Counted from the first letter of the stretch, positions 37,721 to 50,360 are shown. The stretch: 64,000 nucleotides of DNA from Anseranas semipalmata (GCA_013399115.1 VXAA01001139.1:56963-120962); one strand, 5' to 3'. The notes: generated by a model from the sequence alone, not told the origin. Translations and numbers: made by a program.

Positions 37721-38428
37721 CCGAAGTGTGCTTAGCTACTGTGAATGGGCATCCAACCATCAGTGGATGGGTATCCAACCCCCAAGACCCGTGCATGTCA
37801 TGGTTGCCACAGTCCTGGTTGAGCCCCTGCCCTAAGAGTACATCCCAGCACTACCCTTGTGCCAGCTCTGGCATCTGTTGGACCCTTTGCTGAGGGAGGA
37901 AACTTGCAGCCCCAGAACGGCCAGCACTGACAGCCATCAATTAGCTCTCCTTACTCTGCCATGGCATTGTGACTTACTGATGTGGTTTCTTGTTTTGGTG
38001 GCTGAAGCTGCCATCAAAAAGGGAAGTCTTTCTCTCCTTCTTCCTCCTAGTCTGGGTTCCTTGCACTACAGGTCATGTAACCAAAAAAAAAAATAAGCAA
38101 ACCAAAGATTGGTTTTCCATCTCATCAGCGAGGATGGTTGAAAAAGCACTGCCAATGGAAAAAGAGAGAGGAATGTGAATGTGTGTGTGTGTGCCTGCTT
38201 TCCTGAAGATAGTTTAAGCATCCAGAGCAGAGTATATCTGCTCAAAACATTAGAGGAACTTCAGTGCTATTTGGCATATCTGCTACCAAAGAGTCTTCAT
38301 TCTGCTTTGCAGGAGAGCACTCCTGTCTATATAAAGCATTCGCAAACATGCCAAGAATCTCTGCTTTTGTTTTTGTTCTGTTTGGTGATGCCTGCAACTA
38401 TGCTGGGCCTCTTATTTTTGTTTATCAG

Positions 38429-38479
38429 GGTGGATTGGGTTATATTACAGGGCAGTGTTAGCAACTTGCTGTCAGGAAG
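38429..38479 (+). CDS. Candidate small exon with strong splice sites
   Basis: Both splice sites are good: CTCTTATTTTTGTTTATCAG before 38429 and GGAAG followed by GTAAGT at 38480. The 51 bases are open in phase 2 in and phase 2 out (peptide VDWVILQGSVSNLLSG), which fits 35740-35834 on the left and 44298-44429 on the right. The frame entering in phase 1 is also open, so the phase is not unique. Confidence 0.38.
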
Positions 38480-39661
38480 GTAAGTGGTTATAACTTTTAG
38501 TAAAAGAAACATTGGACACAGCTAGTTCATGTTTAAGGAATAGAGGAATTAATATTATGAAAGAATATCTGTTCTTTGTTTCCATTTAATGTGTATGGCA
38601 GCACATACATAAAATGTTTCTATATTATACTTGAAATATTTCAGTAAGCAAAAACTTAAAAAAAAAAAACTGGACTTAGATGAGATGAGTCTCTGGCACA
38701 TTCTCCAAGAGTAATGTTACAATAATTGCCATGCACCTTCAATAGAAGGAGAAGGAAAATTTTTACAGAACAGCTACAATTTGGCAAACAGCTTCAGATA
38801 GGACACATAATGTTTGTGTACTTAGTATTCCTCAAAATAGGTTAACAAATGAAGGCTTTCGCAGAAGCCTTGGGGAAAACATAGAATTAATGTGCATTCC
38901 CTGGGGAGGCTCAGAGGTGGGGTGCTGACAGAAAAATGGTGACACGTATATGGTGGAAACAACCCCCATGAGGAGGGTCAAGGACAAAGAAGCATTGGCA
39001 TTTGAAGTTCTGTACACTCATTTTCATTTGTTTATCTTTGATAGGTTCTTTTATTATGTCTAGTTTTAAGATTAAGTCCCAGCCAATGCTTTACTGAGTA
39101 GAGCGGCATTTTCTACACAAATGTTCGTTGGCTGCTTTCCATCTCGGGATATAAAAGAAGTTAACCATAGTTCAGCACAACCTGCTGCTCATTGGTTTTG
39201 CGTATGTATCCAGAAGGAGAAAATCCCTTCTCCATTGGTCTTTCTTTGGCCTTTTGGAGGCCACTTTTCTTGTGCAAAGTGTCTTGAGGCTCAAGGGGCA
39301 ATGCAGCACATCAGTGGTGGAAGAGGAAGGCTCTACTAGTTCTTTGCAAATACATTGACAACATTAGAAAGCCCAAGGCCTTTCTTCCCCTGGGGAAAAT
39401 GGCCTTTAGGCTCTGATGAAGTAAGATGACAGATTTGCCTGAAAAAGCCTGCTTGAGCCTTCTCATGAAGTCCATATCTGGTCAGCAGAGGTCTTTACTT
39501 TGCAGGGTGTCTAGCTGAGGTGTTTCAGACGCAATTCCAGTCTTCTGATTAGATTATGGGTTTTTCCCTTTTTGTGCTGTGTTCTTTGTATTTTTTTTTT
39601 TTTTTAACTAAAACCCAGGGGCTGGCTGAGTTAGGATGCACCTTGGAAAATACTCGTGTCT

Positions 39662-40114
39662 TTAAACAAAAAACAAAGGCCAAAGGAAGCTGTCATATCC
39701 TGCTAACTTCTGGTCTTGCTGAGATGAAGACATAATATGCACATGGTAGTTTTCAAAGGTGGTAGGTGGAAGCTGATCTTCAGAGCTATTTGTAGATAGG
39801 CTGTTCCTGAAAATGAACAATACTCTGTGCTCTCCATCTTCTGACAATGCTCCATCATATATCTTCTGTAGCCAAGATGGACTGTCTGGTCTGTTTTCTG
39901 GACTGTAAGAAGACATCATCCTTGCATCTCTGTTAACACGCTGTTTTGCCAGTATCAGTTTCTCCAGAAACAATCCAGGCAATCCTGTGGTAGAAAATTC
40001 TTGCAGGACTACCACCAGTGTGCCACTGGGGACTTGTAAATTCAGGCTGTGTTCATCTTTGCCATTCAGAAGACATAGATCAAGAGTGTAGTCCCAGGAC
40101 AGAGATGTGATCAT
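39662..40114 (-). other. 150-codon open frame of unknown status
   Basis: A continuous minus-strand frame from ATG (40114) to TAA. The peptide is balanced and polar, with EDGEHRVLFIFRNSLSTN and SSSQQDQKLAGYD, and has no homopolymer bias. It could be a decayed gene, an exon of an antisense transcript, or chance. I know of no matching family. Confidence 0.17.
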
Positions 40115-40173
40115 TTCCCTTTACTCCCTTAATCTGTTAGGGGACATGATTATTTCCCTTTACTCCCTTAATC
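40108..40173. repeat. Imperfect tandem duplication, 39-base period
   Basis: TTTCCCTTTACTCCCTTAAT with TGATNA before it occurs at 40108-40134 and again at 40147-40173, one mismatch apart. It sits just before the start of the CR1 copy at about 40185. Confidence 0.85.
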
Positions 40174-40184
40174 CATACTCATGA

Positions 40185-40640
40185 AGCTGTAGCTGGAATA
40201 CTGGTGTCCATTTGGGGCAGAACAACTGAGACACCAACAAATTGCAGTGAGTCCAGAGGAGGGCCACTGAGATGGTTCAGGGGCAGGAGGACATGACATG
40301 CATGGAAGGGCTAAGGAAGCCTGTAAAGTGAAAAGCTAAGCAGGGGTCTAATTGTATTCAAATACCTAAGGGTGGGCCATAGAGAAGAAAGAGCCAAAGG
40401 AGTGCAATGTAAAAACAAGAGACAGACATTAATCACTAGTTACAATAAGGGAAATCCCCAATGAATATAAGAAGAAAATTTTTGCACCATGAGGGTGGTC
40501 AAACACTGGCGCACGTACCCAGGGAAGCTGTAGGATCACCATTCTTGGAGATATTCAAAACTCAAGATCCCAAGCAACTTGCTCTAGTTAGTTGCTCCTG
40601 CTTTGAGAAGGGGTTGGACCAAAGATCTACAGAGGTATTT
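40185..40640 (+). mobile_element. Old, diverged CR1 LINE copy
   Basis: Plus-strand landmarks survive: GGAATACTGGTGTCCATTTG, GAGTCCAGAGGAGGGCCAC, CAAATACCTAAGGGTGGGCC and TTGCACCATGAGGGTGGTCA, then GGGGTTGGACCAAAGATC near the end. ORF2 is riddled with stops, and the octamer tail is unrecognisable. This is the most decayed CR1 in the window. Confidence 0.82.
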
Positions 40641-42924
40641 TCCCATCTAAATTATTTTATGAGCAGATTTTACAGTATCCATAAACAGCATTTTATCTCT
40701 AGAGGTCATTTTTTTGTATCGTTAGACTTAAATCATGAAAGTCTGAATCTCAGCTATACTGGTCAAATGACCATACAGGTAAATCTGGAGGCAGTAATAT
40801 ATCCATAAACAAAGTTCAGCATCAATGAAGACAGAAATGAAGGTAAGTAATGTTTAGTATCTATCTTTGATTTACCTATTTGATTTTCTAATTCTTATTG
40901 CTGTGTTTTTAGTTAGTCTGTCATAGTTCTATATATCAGAAGGCTTAGGCTGCATAAGTACTTGTAAAATAACTAAAGTCTGTACAAATTCTGCTTTCCT
41001 AGCAGCTTCAATTGCAAGTATGTCTTTTTTATTTATATCCTTTATATTAAGGAGCATCTGAAGGGCTATGGTGGAAATTACAATCTCATTCAAAACTGTA
41101 AGAAAAGATAGTGTCATATTGTTTAAACTAGCTTGAAATTGATTTTCTTCCTGAGCTTAAGACCTTCACTCATCTTTTAAGTTTTGAATGGAGTACAGTA
41201 GTTCCTGTTAAAAAATAAGACCTTACCTAAAGAAGAGCGTGTTTGCAAGAGGTAAATTAGTTGGTCAAAAAGTGCTTTGGGAACACACTCAAGCATAGTC
41301 CATTGTTCTCAGGATATGTATCACTTTAGTACAGTCTAGATCCCATCAGAGATCCATATTTCATTGTAGGATTATGCATAAAAAATGCATAAAACTGAAA
41401 AGACTGGAAGCTAAAGGACCTAGGGCTAAAAATACTGATAAAATGATACTATTTTTCAAAAAAAATTTCTTTGTACATTTTTCTGTAAAACAATATTTAT
41501 AGCTCATTGTCTTCCTTTTACCCCCAAAATAAATTATCCAGTTCTGAGCAGTCATGAGATTCAAGTAAATGAGTAATGAGATTCAAAGAGATGGGAAAGA
41601 TTAAGCTGAAAACCACATAGTGCTAGGACAGGAAAAGAATTTCTTAATCAGCTAAAAGAATGTGAACATATAAACACAAGAAGTAAAGAAAAAAGATTTC
41701 CAATTTGCTAGTTAGCTGTTACATATGAAGTCTGATTTGCTGCTACATGTAAACCCTGATTTGCTAGCATGTGGAACACTATGAAAAATTGTTTTTTAAC
41801 AGCTTTATTGAAATATTTCCATTCAAGTCCAGTCCTGTAGTTCTAATGATATTCATAGGTATTAGCAGGCCTTATCAGGCCTTTTGCCTAGGGCTGCAGG
41901 AACAGGAAACACTTTATTTTCATGGTACAATGAAGTGTAACTAGATAAACTGAGTATGTAGGTGGATTGTCAGGAAACACATTTCTTCATGACGTCTTTC
42001 AGATTGGGGAGTGATCACACAGAGGAAGAGTTGGAAATCCTTTTATTTGAGAAATTACAAACTGTAAAACTCTTTTGGAAATATTTTATGTAGGAAACTG
42101 TCTTTCACAGACAGGAGACAGAACTACGCTAATGTAAGGCAACTTTCCTGGAAAGAGAAAGTGAGTTTTGCTAGAAAAAACAGGAAATATCCTTCCTTTG
42201 CTCCTTCTCCATAAACACATCCGTGAGGTTGTGTGGTTGAACAGATGTTTGGGAGACTGGTTAAAAACTGGGCCGACAGGTCAGGCTATGAAAGTGAAAG
42301 GGCTCAGTGCAGGCAACAGATAGCTAATGTATTCTCACTTATTTTCCCAATGTGGTTTTTATCTGAATAAAAGGAAAATTTGCTGCAAGTGATTAAACAC
42401 CTGTATCAGGTAGAGACCCCACATAATCCAAAAGTGCAATGCATACAAGTTTTTTCTCCGTCAAAGCAAGTGGTGATAAAAACCCACTTGACATCTGGTG
42501 AGTGTTATGTACCTGATATATAGAAAATGAAAGTAATTTGCAATGAGTCCCAATTAATACTGTGCAGAGTGTTTTAGAGAGGAGTACTTCTTTCACCTCT
42601 TTGGGACAGCAAAGCTGGTGTGACTGGTACTCTCATTTGTTCAGACAATCAGTGTCACATTGGTTTTAATATTTAGGAATTGCAGCTCATGTGGGATCCG
42701 GACTGACAAAACCATGCAGTTATGAGCACCTGAGAGAGCTGCTTTAAGCTTTAAGCTTTCTCAGGTGGGTCTGCACTCCGTCACAGTCATTATTGCCACT
42801 GTGTTACCATCACATCACTGAGGTCAGTCTTAAGGCCTCTTTGAAAACTACCTTCTCTTAATTAATTTTAAATGACAAGATAAGCAGCTGCTCTCAAATG
42901 ACTTTAGGAAAATTAATTAGTTTA

Positions 42925-43060
42925 ACCTTAAAATAACCTTGTGAGGAAAATAAGTTGCTGTTATTTCTGTATTAGAAGAAAGGAAAAGAACGCTCTCCAG
43001 AGACACTATTGTGGGTGATTTGCTCAAGGCTGCACAGGAAATGTAATTTGGGAAATTAAG
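42925..43060 (-). mobile_element. MIR-like SINE fossil
   Basis: Plus-strand order AACCTTGTGAGGAAAATAAG, then TATTTCTGTATTAGAAGAAAG, then TGATTTGCTCAAGGCTGCAC, follows the reverse complement of MIR (AACCCTGTGAGG, TTTTACAGATGAGGAAACT, TGACTTGCCCAAGGTCACAC). Co-linearity of three blocks makes this the best MIR call here. Confidence 0.55.
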
Positions 43061-43317
43061 AAAAAAATACTCATGTCTTTCTGCAGTTTTAAATCTGAAT
43101 CACAGAAGTGTCTTCTTCCTCTATGTTCTGCAGGCAGGCTTCAAGCACGGAGAAATTATTCATATTTCTGTTGTGGCTTCCATATCATTTTTCTTCTGGC
43201 CTCCTTGTTTTAAAATTTATATTATGTCCTTTTGTGACCCATGCTATCAAGGCTAAGGTGAGCTCAGGCAGCCAAGAGGGGAGAGCGTTACTGTGAATGT
43301 CACTACCACTTACTCTC

Positions 43318-43335
43318 TCTCTCTCTAGAGAGAGA
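43318..43335. repeat. 18-bp perfect palindrome in a (TC)n/(GA)n switch
   Basis: TCTCTCTCT meets AGAGAGAGA with no spacer, inside a longer CT tract beginning at 43313. Confidence 0.9.
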
Positions 43336-43404
43336 AAAAACAGTCAGTGATGATCACTTTTAGCTCAACATTTCCCATAAGCTGGAAATGTATTTAATCT
43401 GTTA

Positions 43405-43503
43405 TTTTTTTTCTTTTTCTTTTTCTTTTTCTTTTTCTTTTTCTTTTTCTTTTTCTTTTTCTTTTTCTTTTTCTTTTTCTTTTNCTTTTTTTTTTTTTTT
43501 TCT
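43405..43503. repeat. (CTTTTT)n pyrimidine tract
   Basis: About 99 pyrimidines built mainly of CTTTTT units, with one N at 43484 showing unresolved length or base calling. Confidence 0.95.
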
Positions 43504-44297
43504 GCAAAAAAGGAGGCTAGAGTCCTTAAAAAAGACTCTAAAGATCACTTACAAAAAGTGATAGTTGTGGTCATGTGAGTTAGTCTGCAGCTAGTCTGGA
43601 GAGCTGCATCACTTCTGATGGTGGGTCTGGCAGAAACTTGTGAAAGAAGTCCAAACTGAGGTCTTGGTAGATGGCGGTTGTCAGTAAGGAACAGCTTTTG
43701 ATCCAGTTTGTTCATTAGAAGCGAATTTCAGATTAATTACTCTGCACCTAACTAATTAAATTTGCACTGGTGTCATGAGGAAAAGCAAGGAGTTTCCTTG
43801 GGACTCTCTATTAATAGTTTTTTGGGGGAACTTGTGTATAGATTCATATGCCCTACAAATGCTGAAAAATATGTTTTGCTTTAAGATTTATTGCAAAGGG
43901 ATACTTGTACACAATAACTGTGAAAGCCTTTGTTGATCACTGTCTGCTTATTTACTTTCATTTTAATATCTGGAGATGTTAAATGGTGTAGTTTTATTTT
44001 CCCTTTTGTCTGAGATAATTAGAATTTTTAAGTAAATGTCATCTGTTTTCTCTGGCTGTGTTGCTCCTTCCATTGCTTCCTCCCAGTGCTTCTCTCTTCT
44101 GCATCAGAAAATAAACTCTTCATCTTATTATTCTTGCAGAAAAGTCAAGGATGAAAATGATGCAGCCTAATCCAACTGCTGAAAGAATCAGAAACTGCCT
44201 CACAGGCCTCTGTTTTGTAAACCTGTGCCAGAGATTTCTGGGTGAAAAATAATATTACAGAGAAAATAATCTTATTTTTAACACTTAACCATTTTAG

Positions 44298-44429
44298 AGC
44301 ACTGATTTGTAGCTTGGACCCAACAAGCTGTGCTACCAATACAAATGCGGGACCAGTGAACTGCACTGAGGGTTTGGGGAATGAGAGATTTCTGGAACAT
44401 TTAAAGACAACTTGTCTGCTAAGAAAAAG
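44298..44429 (+). CDS. Candidate coding exon with strong splice sites
   Basis: The acceptor tract CTTATTTTTAACACTTAACC then ATTTTAG is strong, and AAAAAG is followed by GTATGT at 44430. The 132-base block is open for 43 codons in phase 2 in and phase 2 out, while the phase-0 frame hits a stop early. The peptide includes SLDPTSCATNTNAGPVNCTE and FLEHLKTTCLLRK, with four cysteines and an NCT sequon. Joined to 50495-50630 it gives an arginine codon. Among the better candidates, but no family is recognised. Confidence 0.42.
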
Positions 44430-44937
44430 GTATGTAAAGCTGCATCCTCAAGCAGTTCGGATCTCTAGGAAGTGGAAAATAGCTACAAGTAGCATTGTAG
44501 GTCTCAGCATTCTCAGGGACATTGTTTTTCCTTCCTATAGACTCTGATTCTAGTCTCAAGTGTTTGCAGAAGAATCACAATTTCTATTTAGCCACTTCTA
44601 GCTCTCAATATTTCAGTTGAGGAAGTGTCCTAAGTGCAGCCTGGCTTTAAACTAGATGCAGAAAAAGAAACCAGAGTGTTTTTTGGCTGTGTGACTTATA
44701 AGTTTGTCTTGTGGTTTTAGGCAAATCCACTGCTGATGCTACAGGGCTTACAGCCAGTGATACTGAGTGGCCGTGTGGGATGCTCCTCGTGCCAAGGAGC
44801 GCCATCAGGTCAGGCTGTGATGCTGCAGTCACAGGGCAGACTCTGGGTCAGGGCAATCGGTGCCTTCGGTTCCAAACATCTCTGCGCTATGAATGCAGCA
44901 TAAAGCATCATGGTACATCTCAAACACAAGGGCTCGG

Positions 44938-45041
44938 TTTTTCTCTCTCTCTTTTCTTTTCTTTTTTTCTTTTCTTTTCTTTTCTTTTCTTTTCTTTTCT
45001 TTTCTTTTCTTTTCTTTTCTTTTCTTTTTTTTTTCTTTCCT
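44938..45041. repeat. (CTTTT)n pyrimidine tract, 104 bases
   Basis: Uninterrupted pyrimidines, mostly CTTTT units, beginning with a short CT repeat. The lysine-glutamate and phenylalanine-rich frames over it are artefacts. Confidence 0.97.
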
Positions 45042-45838
45042 AAAAGAATCATTTTCTGTATTCTTGTTTAATCTTGACAAAGTTCAGGAAAAGAGGAATA
45101 ATTAAAATGCCCAGTTGTTTACAAAAACTCTCCTGTATGTGATCATTCTTATGACCAATAATTCCTGATGTTCCAGGAATCACTTTTGTTCTCTACATAC
45201 AAAAGTTCTTGGCAAACACACTAGCTTTGTACAAACATGCCACAGTCCAACAAGAGTAAACTGAATTTATTAAAAAAACCTGAGAGGCAAGGCCCAATTT
45301 ATCTCCTTCTCTCATAATCTTACATGCTCTTACAGAGCATTCTCAACCACGTGGTTTGTAATCACCCTGCCCCACAAACTACATACATTTATTTTCTGTT
45401 TCTATAACATTTTCCCTCCACAGATATTTAAGAAACGAAAGCAATTTTTCAGTTACAAACCCTCACAGCGCACTGGATAGCTAGTGTTAATATCCCCAGG
45501 GTATGTATATCATTGTGAACAAATACAAGCAGGAAATGGGAACTTAATGACAGAGCAAAGAGGTAAACCCAGTTTTTAAAACTCCACCTCCATCTGCAGT
45601 CTTCTGCCCCAGTAGGTGTTTTAGGCAGCCCTGTGTCTAACGTTACGGATTGGACATAAAATTTTCCACCCCTGTTTACTCTTAGTGTTCAACAAAGTCA
45701 GTAAATGAATTAGCAAAACTGGCTTCAGAAGAAAAGCAGTATTTTGTCTCCCATTGTAGCAGGTCATTGTACCTGTCATGTCATTGTACATGACAACACA
45801 AAAGTGCAGAGCGCTAGACAGATGAGGAATCCAGATTT

Positions 45839-47036
45839 CATGGAATCATAGAACCACAGAGTGGCTTGGGTTGGAAGGGACCTTAAAGCTCATCTGGTTC
45901 CAGCCCCCTGCCATGGGCAGGGATGCCACCCACTAGACCAGGTTGCCCAGGGCCTCATCCAACCTTGTCTTGAACACCTCCAGGGATGGGGCATCCACAG
46001 CTTCTCTGGGCATCCTGTTCCAGTGCCTCACCTCTGAGTAAAGAATTTCCTCCTAACATCTAATCTAAATCTCCCCTCTTTTAGTTTAAAACCATTCCCC
46101 CTTGTCCTATCACTCTCAGTCCATGCAAAAAGTTGCTCTTCATCCTTTTTATAAGTCCCCTTTAAGCACTGAAAGGCCACAGTGAGGTGTTCCTGGAGCC
46201 TTCTCTTCTCTGGGGAGCTGAACATCCCCAGGTCTCTCAGCCTGTCTTCACAGGGGAGGTGCTCCAACCCTCTGATTATCCTTGTGGCCTCCTCTGGACC
46301 CTCTCCAACAGGCCCACATCTCTCTTGTGCTGGGGGCCCCAGACCTGGACGCAGTGCTCCAGGTGGGGCCTCACGAGGGCAGAGCAGAGGGGGACAATCA
46401 CCTCCCTCGACCTGCTGGCCATGCCTCTGTTGATGCAGCCCAGGATGCAGTTGGTCTTGTGGGCTGCAAGTGAGCACTGCTGGCTCGTGTCGAGCTTTTC
46501 ATCCACCAGAACCCCCAAGTCTCTCTCTGCAGGGCTGCTCTCGGTGAGTTCTTCTCCCAGTCTGTGCTCTTGTCTCAGACTGCCCTGACCCATGTGCAGC
46601 ACCCTGCACTTGGACTTGTTGAACCTCATCAGGTTCATGTGGGCCCACTTCTCAAGCTTGTCCAGGTCCCTCTGGATGGCATCCCTTCCTTCTGTTGTAT
46701 CAACTGCACCACTCAGCTTGGTGGCAACTGCAAACTTGCTGAGAGTGCACTTGATCCCACTGTCTGTGTCATTAGTAAATATACTAAACAGCACCGGTCC
46801 CAAGACAGACCCCTGAGGGACACGACTCGTCACCAGCCTCCATCCGGATGTAGAGCCGTTGACCACAACTCTCTGGGTGCAGCCATCCAGCCAATTTCTT
46901 ATCCACTGAATGGTCCGTCCTTCATATCCATGTCTCTCCATTTTAGAGATCAGGATGCCATGTGGGACCATGTCAAAGGCCTTGCAGAAGTCTACATACA
47001 TGACATCAGTTGGTCTTCCCTTGCCAACTGATGCAG
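45839..47036 (-). mobile_element. CR1 LINE, longest copy; reverse transcriptase domain with broken catalytic motif
   Basis: A 1.2-kb reversed copy from the octamer-bearing 3' end (GGAATCATAGAACCACAGAG, 45844) to mid ORF2. The minus-strand frame 47001-46276 carries the palm region: [26 protein letters not shown], then [10 protein letters not shown] where functional CR1 has the catalytic F-A-D-D. Both active-site aspartates are replaced, and the frame shifts near 46280. A short deletion in the CAGAGGTGAGGCAC region (about 46025) truncates the C-terminus. It is dead as an element and 5'-truncated. Confidence 0.97.
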
Positions 47037-50000
47037 GTTTCTGGATTTCTACGTGTTAGCCAAGATTTTTCTGTCTATCTGCTTTGCTTCACTTTTAGGA
47101 ACATGACTTCCTTGTCTTGTAGGAAGTAAATACTCTTTCTTTTTTCCTGTGCAGACTTGCAGTCCACCAATTCCTTCTCCAGTACAGGAACATCCCAGAA
47201 GGGCTGGGGAAGAAACATAATTTTTATATAGAAGTTGTCATAATGATACTATGTTAGCCATGTTTTGAAAATGTCCAGCACCAGAAACTTCAGAGGAAAG
47301 TGTAAGAACTTGTCAATTAGTAGTTAGGTGTAGGTCCTCACAGTAATTAACTAAGATCCAGTTCTTAGAAAAACTTTCTAAGGAGAGACCTTTTCTTGCT
47401 GTCTGTAGCAAATATGCATTAGTAAGAAATAAGATACTAATACAGGGTTTGTTTTATTGTTTTTTTCTTTGTTTCCAAGATCCTTTATAAATTTTTGATC
47501 CTAATTTTGCTGCAAGGGTCTCCAAACTTTGGAACATTCTACAACAGTCAGAAAGGCCTTTTTCTGCATAGTAGGTACTTCAAATTAACAACAGGAGATA
47601 CACACGTGGATGGTTTAGAGGAAAAAATCACCCCTGGAAAATTATCTGACTGATCTTGAAATGAACTGGAAAATTTCATCAGATCTGTGACTTACTTTTT
47701 CTTGGTTCTGTTCTGATGAAAAGTACTGCGGCAAGTGCCTGTTTCTCCAAGTACCTTTGGTTTCAGCCTCCATTGAATCTTGGAAATGGAAAAGGAATGA
47801 GTGAAAAAAGGCTGAATGTGAAAATAGTTTGCCTGGGACTCCTGTGTGCTATTGTCATGCAAATGATTGGGTAATAAAAAATCATAACTACTACAACTCC
47901 TGAAGCAAGGTTGATTTAAAGATAAAAGGTTCAGATCCAGTTGAATATAACAAATTATTTTTACTTGTTATTACATGCTGTCTACAGAGTGGCTTCCCTT
48001 AAAGCTAGCTCCAGACACAAAAGAGGAGGTCTTCAGTTTAAGCTTTGCTGCTCAGGTGGGAGTTGAGTAAAAGTTGCTGCAAACTGACTTTTTGCACCAC
48101 TTTGTGAACCAGCTTTGCCTCCCCACTTAAAAATAATACACTTGCATTGAGTGGAAGACTACCTTTTGTAGGCTAATACAAATACTTTAGTTTTAAAGCT
48201 GCCATTGCTCCAAGCAAGGGCTAACTTAATAAGCTAGCTCACTCTCTGCCTAAAAAGAGCCTGATGCGGAGGATTCCCAACTAGTCCCACCAAGCAACAA
48301 CACTTAACAGAGATGCATGGAGCAGAATGGCCTGATTTTGTTGTTGTTCACAAATAGTTCATCTAAAATACCCTGGTACCGCTGCTTTTTTGTTGGTGCC
48401 CATTCCTTTCAACCCACGTGAGATATACAAGGCACAGTTCCTTCTACACAGAGTGTGCAGTTTTACTTGTTTATCCTGTTTCTTTCAAGTGGTGCATTTA
48501 TAACACCTTTGGGAGGAAACTTTTCTCCTCCTTCAAGCTTTGGACTAGCTCTTGTAACTCGGATTGTGTTCTGTTCCTTTATATCTCATTTTTTTTTAAT
48601 TTCCTTCTGGTTACTTTCATATTAACACCGTACCAATTGCTAGTTCATATAGTACCTGTGCAGGTAGACAAGAACAAATAACACCATAGCTCAGGTGTGG
48701 AAAGATTTTTTAGAAGTATTTGGATAAGAGGATGTAAAAATACTCACATGCACCGTTGTCAAACCCTCCTTGATTTCATCATAAGATACGTATTTGATCT
48801 AGTGATATTTTAGAAAATCCCCATCTAAGATTACCAGCTCTACCTATCAATTATTGTATATTTTAGCTGATTTTTTTTGTCCTTTACTTTGCACATAGTG
48901 ATTGAGAAGATGTGTCATAAATGAATACATCCTCTAGCATAATGGCAACAAGGAGGTTTTCTGCACTTCTCTCTTTAATTTGCCATTTTCTTGTGGAAAG
49001 GGGAAGAACAAGAAAAACAGTGACTTGATTTAAACAATATAGACAGCTCTAAGCGTAAAGGCAGTTTCACTGTTGTCCGCTGAACAGGCTTTACACTAAA
49101 GGGCTTCTTTGAACCGAAGCCCATATAATTAGATTTCATCAGCAGAAGTACTTTCTGGTGCAATTGGCTTGTAGCATTGTCATGCAAATAACACGGAGGG
49201 CTAAAACTGTATCCTAACTGTAAAGTCACCAGACTGATTTGATGTAGCAAACACATTGCAATGAACAATAATTACCAGTGATTGGAGTGAACTTCCGGGA
49301 TTTCTTCCCATGCTTTGCACTGCTTTTATGCAACATCTTTCCTCTTAGAATGATGCTTTTTTTTTCAGAGATTTTTCCACAAGTACAATATGCTACAAAA
49401 CAAAGAGAAGCCTGAACTTGTGAGCTACATTAATGTATGGTCTGAAAATGAGGAGATTAAAAGCTCTGAATGCAACTACATACTCATTTGTTTCAGTAAG
49501 AAAGAAACAAACTCCATCATTTTTTAAGCCTGGTCATCATTTTGGTGGGTCGACTCATGACTTCATAGGTAAAAAGAGGCAGCATATATGCAGATGTATT
49601 AAGCTGCATGTCTTTATCTCTCAAAAACAAAGTTTAGGTAATCTGCAGCATGGTGCTTTCAGGAAACTTCAGCTTGGAAATTGTCCAAAGAATGAGTTTT
49701 CTGCAGTCTGAGTTTTGTGGTGTCTCCTACAAACAAACACTGGTGATTTTAATAGGAACACAGCTCATGTAATCATAAAGGTAGACTGGTGTCTGAGAGG
49801 AGCACAGATCTGTTCAAACCAATCAGTCTTTTTTTTTTTTTTTTTTTTACCTGGGTTGTTATGTGGCTTCTGTAGAAAAACCACTTATGCTGATTTTATG
49901 TCTGGTCAGTTTACCAACATAGACGTGTGCATCTGGAGAAATTCTAGTTTTGAAAACAGCTCTGGGTCTGATCAGGAGAGGTTGGTCAGGAATTAGCAAT

Positions 50001-50360
50001 ACCCAAAGGAAAAAGAAGGCCAGCACTTGAACAGCATGTATATTAGTCTCTCTTTAAGCCATAATTATAGGATTGTTATAACTGCAGAAGGTGGGGTGCA
50101 GAGAGATGACAGATCCTGCAAGGGAATGTACCTGTGATTTGGACATCCCAGAAAACTCTGCAGAAAGCTGCAGGATTTCCTAGGCCTTTTAAAACATAGA
50201 AACTCTCCAAGGAAGCAAAAAATATGTACTTAGAAGTGTAAAACACTTGCTAGAGTAATAGTACTGACAACAAAGCAATGAAGATATTTACAAACATACG
50301 GTCTTTTAGCCCAGACACCAGTGACATAAAACCTGCATGCAATTTGGAAGAAAAAACAAG
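47037..50360. other. Intron-like stretch
   Basis: AT-rich, no supported gene. A T20 run (49829-49848) and scattered frames of 60-97 codons without family features. Confidence 0.45.

Noticed and set aside
44810..45105. Lysine-glutamate-rich and phenylalanine-rich frames
   Set aside because: Translations of the (CTTTT)n tract.
46028..47031. Several long frames on both strands (up to 241 codons)
   Set aside because: They are CR1 ORF2 remnants and their antisense shadows, not separate genes.
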